Shown here in pieces: positions 51,001 to 62,386 of a DNA stretch of 64,000 nt; position 1 is the stretch's first letter, and every line of letters begins with the position of its first letter. Made by a program: the position numbers and the translations under genes. The notes beneath the pieces are model-generated. The model did no database searches. It saw only the letters and a program-made list of their open reading frames with translations, and was not told the origin of the DNA. Source of the DNA: Cotesia glomerata (taxonomy: Eukaryota > Arthropoda > Insecta > Hymenoptera > Braconidae); contig NC_058167.1 in NCBI RefSeq assembly GCF_020080835.1, positions 2,356,659 to 2,420,658 on the forward strand, written 5' to 3'.

Positions 51001-53043
51001 CTGGAAAGGGAGCTTACCACAAGCCCAGATCACAGCTTTCGTGGTGATATCCGTCTCCCAAGGTTGTCCAGCTAAATGTTCATATGGCTCCGATAAAAGC
51101 ACAACGTCAAGCTTTAATTCCCGTACTGTCTGCATAAGCAGGTCATGCGCAGCTTCGCAGTGATTGATGTTAAGCTGCAGTATCCTTAGGTTCGTTTATT
51201 TGTCAGCTTCTGGAGTGCTTCTTGGAAGACTGGGCATCGGCCAAAACCAGACCGGTGTCCTGAGAGTCAGGTTTTTCCGCACATAACGCACATTTCACTT
51301 TATTTGGGCATTGAGCAGCTTGATGACCTGTTTGCCCACATTTGATGCAAAGCCCAGATCAGTCGACTTCGCTTTTACATTGGGCAGTAGTGTGCCCAAA
51401 GTTCTAGCACTTATAGCATCGTGGTGGTGTCTTAACTGCTCTGACACGGCAATTTACCCAGCCAATCCTAATTTAGCCTGTCTTTCCGAGTATCTTCTGC
51501 ACTATTGCTGCTGGCAATCGTACCGAAGCAGTTTGAGTACCTCTGTAGGCCGGACGAATTTTAATGACATCTTCAGGTATTTCGTAGTCATTTCCAGCTG
51601 CCTCTTGTGAGGCCTTTCGGACATCGTCTTTAGTTGTTTCGTCGTCAATGTCCCGGATTTCAAGCTGTTCCTCTGGGCCTTTACAGATAACTTGCGCTTC
51701 TTCTTTAAGGATGCTCTTGATGGTCTTCAACAAAGCTTGTCCTTTGTCTGCGGTCTTTCTGGAAAGCGTAATGAGCATATTCCCATCATTCGTCTTTTGA
51801 ACCTTGTCAACGACGTCACGGGTCTGATCTGGTGGGACATCTTTTTTAATCCGACGCAGTATCTCGGCATATTTTGCCTTCTCAAAGGGTCGAATAATTA
51901 AGGCATCTGGTTTGGTGAATTTTCGCGGTTTTTTCCGCTTAGGCTCCGGCCGAGATTTGTTCACCGGTTGTTTTGGTAACCACTCTTTCGCTTGCTTCTT
52001 CTTCTCCTTCTTGGATTGGACCTTCTGCCATTCAGGCACCTCTTTTTTTCCGGCGTTCTGCACTGCCGTGTTTTTCGGAGGGCTTGGTTTCAGGTCCTTT
52101 TTCTTCACAACTTGGCTGATCGCTGCGTCGGGAGAAGATCGATCTTTTCTCTTAGTTGACTTGCTGCTAGTTCTGATTCTGTCTTCCGCGACTGATTCAC
52201 CGTCACCTTCGGCTCCAGTGTCCATTGCTTCTTCATTCACGACAGTTGATTGAATGCTTCTCTCCGGTGTAGTGCGAGAAGTGCGTCGTACTGTTAAACA
52301 CCATTCTTCATCAAGTTTCTTGAATCTCTGGAGGGCATTGGCTACGCTGGTCGTCTTGGTCTTAATCTGCTTGTGGATATTGACCTTAGATTGGATGAAG
52401 TCATTTAGCTCACTGGTCAGCTTTTCAAGGCGTTCCAACGCTTGCGACCACTTCATTTCAGCGCTTGCTTCAATCGCTGCTTGTTGGGCATGAGGCCCGT
52501 TTTCACTATTGTTGTTTTCCTGAATTTTACTCATACTTTTAAATTCACCAGCGCATCGTACGGAGTGGAGCGGGTTGTCATAACTAGGAACGGGTGTACC
52601 CTCGGAGATAGTACTCCTACCCCAGTTCCCTGAGGCCTAGCCGACACTTAGCCAGTCCCGGAATACACGGACGGACTAGACTCACTCGGAGCGGTGAAGA
52701 TTCCGATCTCTAACACTCACTGCGTACTTCCTGATCAAGGCCCGAAGTGGCTGGCTCCTGATCCACTGCTGCAACTTACACCTCGGCAGAGCAAGCTCAC
52801 ATCAGCCGTGGCCTGCATCGTCGGAAACTACGACACGAGGTTCCGGTCACTCCCAGTGGGTCACAGCAGGGAACGATCGTCTTGTTAGGTCAGTTAGTGT
52901 GACCAACCCATTAAAGGGGAGTTTTGTCCACGGGAACGTATTTTATTTGGCTCCTACCCTCTGTACCAGGTACAGCGAGCGTTCTCCCATCCGCTACGGG
53001 GAGACGCGCCTGGTAGCAGTTTCTCCTCTGCCCCAAGCGTGTG

Positions 53044-53074
<31 letters not shown>

Positions 53075-56000
53075 TGTTTTCCTTAGGGGGGGGGGAATCC
53101 TTTTTACGGATTCTAGGCATAGTTGTTTGGCCTGGATATGTGGCGACTCGACGCAGTGTCATACTAAAACTCGACACTAACGCCCCTACCCACTAAACCC
53201 TAAACCCCTTTTCCTTCTTTCCTCTAATCCTTCATGGAAAACGCCGTCAGGCATTACTTCGTGAAGGGAGGATCTAGCTACTGCTCTTCCTTCTGGTGGC
53301 TAAGGTGTTAACTACCTTCCTTCTATCTTCTGCTATTTGCTCTTCTTCTTTCGGTGGAACGCAAGTCTTTAAGGACTTCTATTGCAAACGTGTTGGTAGC
53401 GTTCCAGGCAGCTTCTGATGACAACATTGCTTCCACTAGTGAATCTGGTTGCATTCTCTGGTTCAGGATCCTCTCCAGTTCTTCACGCTGTGGATCGAAA
53501 CGAGGACATACAAAAAAGACGTGCTCCGCGTCTTCAGCAGCTCCTGGGCAGGACGGGCACTCCGAAGAGTCATCGTGCTTAAAGCGATGTAGATACTCTC
53601 GAAAACACCCATGTCCCGACAACATCTGCGTAAGATCGTAATTGACCTCACCGTGATTCCGGTTAAGCCAAATGTCGATCCGAGGTATGAGACGGTGCGT
53701 CCACCTACCCTTCTCTGCAGCATCCCATTGTAGTTGCCATCGGCCTATGCTCTTCTGCCGTTCTTCAATTCTAAGTTTTTCAGGGCTCAGTGCAGTTGAT
53801 CTTTTTCGTTGGTAAACGGCCCGTCTTTCCTCTGCTAGAACTCTAAGAGGTAAGGTTCCAGCAATGACGCACACTGATTCTTCTAATATAGTGCGGAAGG
53901 CACTAGCTACTCGTAGGGCACTCAGTCGGTATATTGGTCCAGCTTTTTTCCATGATTCTTGGGTTTCCAGTGCATCCGTCCAAATGGATATTCCGTAAGT
54001 GACCACTGATGTGACTACTGATGACAATAGTAGCCTCCTGCTCTGCATTGGGCCTCCGATGTTAGGCATCAGCCGTGCAAGACTAGCCCTCACTACTGAC
54101 GCTTTGGCACTGACATGTTCCACCTGCTGCTTGAAGTTGAGTCGTGCATCCAGCATCACTCCCAGATAACGGATAAATGGTTGTGATGTGATTTCTTGTT
54201 CTCCGACTCTCAACTTGATGGTTTCTACCGTTTTTCTGCTGGTGATGAGCACTGCCTCGGTTTTATGCTTGGCTAGTTGCAAGTTCATCATGTCCATCCA
54301 CAAATTGACTCGTCTGAATTTAATATCAAATGCCATTTCTATCTCTTCGAGGTGCTTTGCGACAATCACGACAGCTACGTCATCCGCATATGCTACAAGT
54401 TTGACTCCCGTAGGCAATGCTATTCTCAGGAGGCCATCATACATAATGTTCCATAGCAGAGGACCTAAGACTGATCCCTGTGGCACTCCTCCGGAGATTT
54501 CGTACACTTCCGTACCATTCGTCGTGTCATATTTCAGGAGCCTGTTCGTGAAGTAGCTCGCTACTATTCTGCGAAGGCATCCTGGTATGTTTTTTTCTTC
54601 TAGAGCCCGCATAACGCAGTCCCAGTTAGCGGAGTTGAAGGCATTCTTGATGTCCAAAGCAGCCACCAAGCAGTATTTCTTCTTTCCACCCTTCCATCTC
54701 GTTCCGGCGATTGCATCCTTGGCTATATCAACAACCAATTTGATAGCATCCAGAGTTGACCGTCCTTTTCGGAAACCAAACTGGTTCTCTGCTAGGAGTG
54801 GATCGACTAAAGCCTCTATTCTCTGATGAATTATGCGCTCGAATATCTTGCCGGCCGTGTCTAACATGCAGAGTGGTCGATAGGATGACGGTTCTTCCGG
54901 CGGCTTTTTCCCCTTCGGAAGTAACACTAGCCGTTGCTGTTTCCACTTCTGGGGAAAAGTCCCTTCCTTCAGGCAGATATCGTAAACGTCCAGGAATAAT
55001 GTCGGTGCTGCCCTAAGGATTGATTTCAGGGCAATATTAGGAATTCCGTCCAATCCCGGCGCCTTATTATTCCCTACTCGATTTTCTGCCTCTATCAACT
55101 CGTCCAACATGATAGTTGGGATGTCTTCAGAATTGAGCTGCTCTAACTTGTAGGTGAATACCAGCTGTTGGGGAAACAACGTAGTAACAATCTTCTCTAG
55201 GAGTTGTGGACACGTAGGTGATGGCATTGGTTGGCATTTCAAGTGGGTCATAACCTCCTTATATGGTCTGCCTCATGGATCTTTCTCGACTTCTGCGACC
55301 AGTTCCTTCCAGCAACGTCTTTTGCTTTCTTTGATGGCTCTGTTCAGTTCTCGACGGGCCTTTTTATACTCTGCCAACAGCTCTACGGAGTTAGATCGTC
55401 TGTAGCCACGCTGAGACTTTCTTCTTTTTTAAGACACTTTGAGCGTAGAATGCTAATGTGATCGTTCTACCAGTGCACTGAAGGTCTTGAATTTATGCGA
55501 CGTTTCCGAGACATACTAGCGTCGCAAGCCTGGGTGACTCTTCTCATTAGGTCCTTGGTCTTCTCTTCAGCAGTTTCTACGATGATCGGATTGCAGTCTA
55601 AGGCTACTACTGAAGCAGTGGGGTCGAGAGACTTAACTTTCCACCCAACCACGCTAGTGCTCCTGTTGTCTCTTGTTAGTTTCTGGCCAGTTGATATTTC
55701 CCATAGTATCGCACTATGGTCGCTGGCTGTATAGATGTTCAATACTTTCCAAGAAAAACCTCTTCGAGCTAAGCAACTGCTGACAAATGTAAGGTCGACA
55801 GTTGAGTTTGCCTCTCCCTTAGTATACGTTGGCGTGTCACCGGTATTAAGAAGGATCACGTCCAGAGTGGCTATTGCCTCGAGAAGTGCTTTTTCACGTG
55901 TATTAGTGAACTTGCTGCCCCAGTCTGTTGCCCAGGAATTGAAGTCACCAACTATTGCCACGGAAAAGTGTTTTTTTGCGTCCTCAGTTAGCCGATCAAG

Positions 56001-56697
56001 GAAGTCTTTAAAATGCTCATTAGAGAGACTAGGTGGTGCATAGCAACTGTAGAAGTGGAGGCCATCTACCCATGCTGCTACGAAGCCAGCTTCTTTATTG
56101 TTGACTGTTCTCTGAAAAGGACATTTACCGCAGGACCAGATGACGGCTTTGTTAGTGCTGTCGGATTCCCAGGGTTGGTTACTCAGATGTCTATAAGGCT
56201 CACTTATAAGTGCTACATCTGCCTCTAATTCGCACACAGTTTGCATGAGCAGGTCATGCGCAGCCTCACAATGATTTAGGTTGAGCTGCACTATCTTCAT
56301 GTTCTTGGCTTCGTTATCTTCTGGAGCGCTTCTTGGAAGATGGGGCATCTGTTCGTGCCTGCATGGTGAGCCGCCTTTTCTACGCCGTGCCGTTCAAAGC
56401 ACCGTACACATTTAGCTGGATTTTTACAATCAGCAATTTTGTGTCCTTCTTTTCCGCACCTTATGCAGAGCTTAGACCGGTCGACTTCGCTTTTGCACTG
56501 CGATCCGAAGTGTCCAAAGTGCCAGCATTTGAAGCATTGTAAAGGTCTCTTCGTTGCCCTCATTCGGCAATTAGACCAGCCTATCCTTATTTTGCAGTTT
56601 CCCTCCAGTAACTTTTGTGCTGCAGCTGCTGGTAGTGACACTGTGGCTGTCTGTGTACCCCTAAAGGCTTTACGGATCTCTCTGTGTGTGTGTGTGC

Positions 56698-56783
<86 letters not shown>

Positions 56784-59700
56784 CTTCTTATAACTTTTGA
56801 ACGGTTGAACCGATTTCATCGCGGTTGGTGCCATTCGAAAGAGCTTCGCGAAACTTAGATTTTCTGTCAATTTGAAATCTAAAAAAACATAGGAAAAAAA
56901 AATTTTTCAGAAGTGGTTTTTTTGGGATAACTCTTAAACGGCTTTACCGATAGATTCCAAAAACTAATCAGCTCTTAACATAAAAAACCCCGTTGATCAC
57001 CGCCAGTCCGTTCGAAATCGGTTGATTAGTTTGTGAGTTATCGTTGACGAAAGAAAACCAAAAAAAGTGTTTTTTCGTAATTACTCCAAAATTTTTCGTT
57101 CTATCAATTTAAACTTGAAAATTCATCTTGGAGCTTAAAAAACTGCGTAGAATGCCGCCAACCGCGTGAAAATCGGTTTATTCATTCAAAGGTTATGGCG
57201 GGTTGAAAATTCAAAAAATAGTGTTCTATGAAATTTCTATCAGACTTTTCAGCTGAAAGAGCTCAAAAGCATAGAAAAGGTATCTTTTTGAGCTTGGAAA
57301 GTTCAACACAACACACAGATTGTATTTTGAAACTCGAAGAGCTCAAAAAGCGGCCAGATATTTACAGAATTAGCGGGAAGTTGCAGAGATGGCCTTTAGG
57401 GTCAAGTGTTTTCTTAACTTTTTTCATAAAAAATTACTTTAATTATTCTAAATAAAAATAAAAATTCATTAATGGCCGCCCAGTGTCTCTAACTAATCCT
57501 CGCTACTCATTTTTTAGTTCAAAATTGCCTCAATTATTCCAAATGAAAATTAAAAGATCAGTCATAGCCACCTAGAGCTCCTAACTGACCGTCACTCTTT
57601 ATTTTTTATTTAAAAATTATTTTAATTCATTTAAATAAAAATAAAAATTCATTCATAGCCGCTAAGTGCCTCTTACTTACTATCACTACTGATTTTTTAA
57701 TTAAAAATTACTTTAATCGTTCAAAATGAGAATAAAAATTTATTCATAGCTACCCAGTGCCTTTGACTGATCGTTGCTACTTATTTTCCATTTTTAAATT
57801 ACTTTAATTATTTTGAATGAAAATAAAAATTTATTCATAGCCGCCCAATGCCTGTAACTGACCCTGATCACTAATTTTCTTATTTAATTTAATTTAATCA
57901 ATCTAAATGAAAAAAAAAATTTATTTGTAGCGGCCCAGTGTTCCTAACTAACCCTCGCTACTGAATTTTTTTTATTAATAATTACTTTAATAACTCTAAA
58001 TAAAAGTGAAAATTCATTTATGGCCGCCAAGTACCTCTAACTAATCCTGGCTAGTAATTTTTTAATTCAAAATTGCTTCAATTATTACAAATAAAAATCA
58101 AAAACTCAGTCATAGCCGCCTGGAGCCCCTGACTGACCGTCACTCCTTATTTTTTATTTAGAAATTATTTTAATTCATTTAAATAAAAGTAAAAATTCAT
58201 TCATGGCCGCCCAGTACTTCTAACTGATCCTCGCTAATGACTTGTTAGTTCAAAATTGTCTCAATTATTCCAAATAAAAATCATAAACTTAGTCATAGCT
58301 GACTTGAGCCCCTGACTGACCGTCGCTACTTATTTTTTATTTAAAAATTATTTTAATTCATTTAAATAAAAGTAAAAATTTATTCATGGCTGCTTAGTGC
58401 CTCTAACTTACTATCACTACCGATGTTTTAATTGAAAATTACTTCAATCGTTCTAAATGAAAATAAAAATTCATTCATAGCTACCTAGTGCCTGTAACTG
58501 ACCCTGATAACAAAGTTTTTCATTAAAATTACTTTAATTATTCTAAATAAAAATAAAAATTCATTCATGGCCGCCCAGTCCCTTTAACTGATCTTCGCTA
58601 CTGATTTGTTAGTTCAAGATTGTCTCAATTATTCCAAATAAAAATCAAAAACTCAGTCACAGCTACCTAGAGCCCCTGACTTCCCGTCGTTGCTTATCTT
58701 TTATTTTAAAATTATTTTAATTCATTTAAATAAAAATAAAATTTCACTCATGGCCGCTCATTGCCTCTAACTTGCTACTACTACTGAATTTTTAATTAAA
58801 AATTACTTTAATTGTTCTAAATGAAAATGAAAATTCATTCACAGCTACGCAGTGCCTGTAATTGACCCAAATCACTAATTTTTTGATTAAAATTAATTTA
58901 ATTTTTCTAAATGAAAATAAAAATTTATTCATAGCTACCCAGTGCCTTCGACTGACCGTTGCTAGTTATTTTTCATTTTTAAAATACTTTAATTATTTTG
59001 AATAAAAATAAAAATCTATTCATAGCCGCCCAGTGCCTGTAACAGACCCTGATCACTAATTTTATAATTTAATTTAATTTAATTATTCTAAATGAAAAAA
59101 ACTTCATTCCAAGCCGCCCAGTTTTTCTAACTAACTGTCCGTCACTCCTTATTGTTTATTTTAAAATTATTTTAATTCATTTGAATAATGTGTTATGTCC
59201 GAATTAATTATAATTAAATAATTATTGATAGAGTGGGGCCTTGAGGAGGCTCGGACACGTTTTAGATAGATTTTCTCTTGCAAAAAAGCTACAAGAGTTT
59301 TATTTTTATTGTGGATTTCGAACGCCTCCCGGTAACCAGGAGTTCCAGCGGCGAGTTTAAAGGGAAGTCGATAACAAATACTGAACTCACAGTCGTCCTT
59401 TATGAATTTTATAGTTGATATGGATTTGAGTTGTCTGATCGGTAGGTCCTGGATTGATTTCTCCTCCTTCTGTCATGGTGTAGATCGGTGTAGTGGAGGA
59501 AGTTCAGGATCTTAATTTAGAATGAAGTAAAGCTCAAAGTTCTGGTTTTTATAGTTTATTCAATTATTTGCCCTATGGGCGAGACGCACTCAATGTACAC
59601 TATTTCACTTATGAACTATCACTTATTTCTATGTTTTACAATATTTTAATTATGAGTTCGTAATCGGAGTAACGACTCCGGCAGACACTTAGATCCGCCG

Positions 59701-61374
59701 TTAAATAATAGATCGAAAGGTTATGTTTTTAGATAAAGATATCACTACGGATAACGGGGCCCTCGATACAGCTCGAAGAGCACACTGGCGCGATTCGTAG
59801 AAGATATAATTTAAAGAATCAAAAGGCAATAGTGAATTTAGAAGTTTGTGTAAGCGACCTAGTGCTTTACACTGCCTCGTACGTAACGCGGTACAAGGAC
59901 CCACACGGGTTCTACGAGGATACCTTCCCTCGTATTCTTTGATAAAAGACTGAACATTTGATCCGTGGTGTTTGGTGGTTTTATACACCCGGATCGTGAT
60001 TTTCGGAAGGGAGTTAAATTTTGTTATTGGTCTAAAGTTGCAAATTTGACAGAACGTGGACAAAACGTGGACAGTGTGCTCATTTCTTAATCGAGGTGTT
60101 GTCCGAGTGATTGTCGAAATTTATAAGGTGCAAGCGTTGCACTTTTCGTCGACAGGGAAGAAGCCCTGTGTGTTGTATGAGGCAACGCCGGATATAACAA
60201 ATGAAAATAAAAAGTCATTCATGGGCGCCTAGTTCCTTTAACTTACTATCACTACTGATTTTTTAGTTAAAAATTACTTTAATCGTTCTAAATGAGAATA
60301 CAAATTTATTCATAGCTACCCATCGCCTGTTAGTGACCCTAATCAGTAAGTTTTTTATTAAAATTAATTTAATTATTCTAAACCAAAATAAAAATTTACT
60401 CATGGACGCCCATTTTTTTTTACTAACTCTCGCTACTGATTTTTTTTATTAAAAATTACTTCGATTATTCTAAATAAAAATAAAAATTCATTCTTGGCCA
60501 CCCAGTACCTCTAACTGATCCTCGCTACTGATTTTTTAATTGAAAATTGCCTCAATTATTCCAAATAAAAATTAAAAACTCAGTCATAGCCGTCCAGAGC
60601 CCCTGACTGACCGTCGCTACTTATTTTATATTTTAATTCATTTAAATAAAAATAAAAATTTAATCATAGTCGCCCAGTGCCTCCAACTGACCCTCGCTAC
60701 TTATTTTTTGTCTGAAAATTACTGGCATCATTTTAAATCACGTACGTCCGCCGTCCGTGGTCGGTCCGTCCCCACTCTCGGTCTACTGCTCGAGAAGCCG
60801 GCAGTAGCTCTGGCATCTCACTTTCGCGTCTCTTACTGCCTTTTCACTCACTTTTTATTCTTCTGTCGCGCGCTCCTGATTGGTCACTTTCATTAATTAA
60901 TAATTAATTATCTATGCGTCTGATTGAAAAATGGCTCAGGACTTTTCGTCTCATAATATTTTTCTCTTTCGATCCCTACAATAGGGTGCGCGACTTCTGG
61001 GACACCCTGTATATATATTAGGATGTGCCAAAATGTAACTTCCGTGGAGAACCTTTTAAAATTGGAATTTTTAGTTCCGCTTTTAACAGGGGCTGCGTTT
61101 GGGCATTTCCTGATATATTTTGGTGTGAAACAACGTATTTGATTTTCATAGAATTTTTTAACAGAAGCTAAGTTTAGGTATTTCCGGTGAAAATTCAAAA
61201 TTTCGCCGTAAGTGCCCAATTAAATCTCCAGTTAAAAATCCTATAAATAATCAAATGAATTTTCTCAACCCGAAACATCTCAGGAAATGCTCAAACACAG
61301 CTGCTGTTAAAAGTGGAACATAAAATTCCAATTTTAAAAGGTTCTCCACTCAAGTTACATTTTGGCACACCCTA

Positions 61375-61422
<48 letters not shown>

Positions 61423-61432
61423 GCTATATATA

Positions 61433-61475
<43 letters not shown>

Positions 61476-62342
61476 TATTATGTAAATAATATTATTTACA
61501 GTTTTTGAAAATTAAATTGAAATAATTTGTCTAAATGTAATCACGAACAATTAGTTATTGGCTAGGTGCAATGGTGCTGCCCTCATTTTTCATGCTTTTC
61601 CTATGTTAAATCAAACCGAGTAATTTAGTTCCAGTGGCCGCTATTAGCGTTAAATCATGCTCTTCCCATAAGATTTACACGTAAAAGTGGTAGTCAGCGC
61701 CAGCCCTCCCCACCGTATACTTCGCACCCTACTAATAGAACAATATTCTAACTGCTAGCTCTGACTTCACGCGAGAAGAGATATTTTCACGCAGTTGCCA
61801 GCATTTCACGCAGTTTTTCAAATTTTATGATATACTATTGTACACAAACTGATTAAACCGAAAATTTTAAAGAAATTTGAGAAATTCACTTTTTCCGAAT
61901 TTTTTCGATAACGATCTTACGAACCAATCAACCGATTTTCACGTTTTTGGCAGCGATCGACGTGGTTTTTTAGACTCTAATAATTATTCTCTTGAATCAA
62001 AAACGATCAAAACAGACATGTCGAAGTTATGTAAAAGAAACACTTTTTTCGAAATTTTCCGTTTTCGATAACCCCTGAACGATTTAGCCGATTATGACGG
62101 AACTGGTGGCAATCGACGTGGTTTTTTAAGCTTAAGAGCGAATTAGTTTTTGGAACTGATCGGTAAAGCCGTTTAGAAGTTATTCCAAAAAAACCATTTT
62201 TTTTTAATTTTATTTTTGAGATTTCTCAAAATCTAGCGAACCAAATCGATTCAAATTTTCACGAAAGTTAATGGCAATGATACTCTTTAGATCGCCACCT
62301 ATCTCGATCCGATCGGTCGAATCGTTCAAAAATTATAAGAGG

Positions 62343-62386
<44 letters not shown>

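Larger units (their letters stand above)
48048..53038 (-). mobile_element. R1-clade LINE copy B, full-length structure (4.99 kb), inactive
   Basis: The minus-strand order is 5' UTR (53038-52535), ORF1 (52534 to about 51210), ORF2 (about 51195-48303), 3' UTR, C-run and A-tract. The 5' end (GCTTGGGGCAGAGGAG) joins (AC)n at 53039 and the 3' A-tract joins CGTGTGG at 48047. This is the only copy here that keeps the whole 5' UTR. Stops, frameshifts and an internal RT deletion show it is dead. Confidence 0.85.
53058..56683 (-). mobile_element. R1-clade LINE copy C, 5'-truncated in ORF1
   Basis: The minus-strand order is: end of ORF1 (from 56683), ORF2 (56348-53323), 3' UTR, C-run and A-tract, with (GT)n on both sides. 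The junction on the 5' side is ACACAGAGAGATCCG at about 56683. It is the best-preserved ORF2 in the window. Confidence 0.88.
46947..57418 (-). mobile_element. (CA)n-bearing element, copy 6, hosting two R1 LINEs and another insert
   Basis: The right end of the element (on the minus strand) is AACTTCCCGCTAAG at 46947, and its left end is at about 57370-57418 (TTAGCGGGAAGTTGCAG, then GGCCTTTAGGGTCAA). It interrupts the reverse tandem array, which resumes at once at 57419. Its CA tract (seen as GT) is split into pieces at about 47105-47112, 53039-53057 and 56684-56780 by three insertions in the same orientation. Confidence 0.82.
38361..61010. mobile_element. Giant foldback element, 22.65 kb, with 274-bp TIRs and inverted tandem arrays
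   Basis: The left end ACAGGGTGTCCCAGAAGTCG (38361) is mirrored by CGACTTCTGGGACACCCTGT (ending 61010). The inverted match covers 274 bases on each side (38361-38634 and 60737-61010) with few differences. ATATAT-type sequence flanks both ends. Inside, tandem units of about 90 bases run forward to about 42070, then in reverse orientation to the right TIR. This is the Foldback/Galileo-type layout: terminal repeat plus subterminal tandem repeats in inverted arms. No transposase is visible. About 10.5 kb (46947-57418) and 1.0 kb (59191-60199) are later insertions. Confidence 0.8.
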
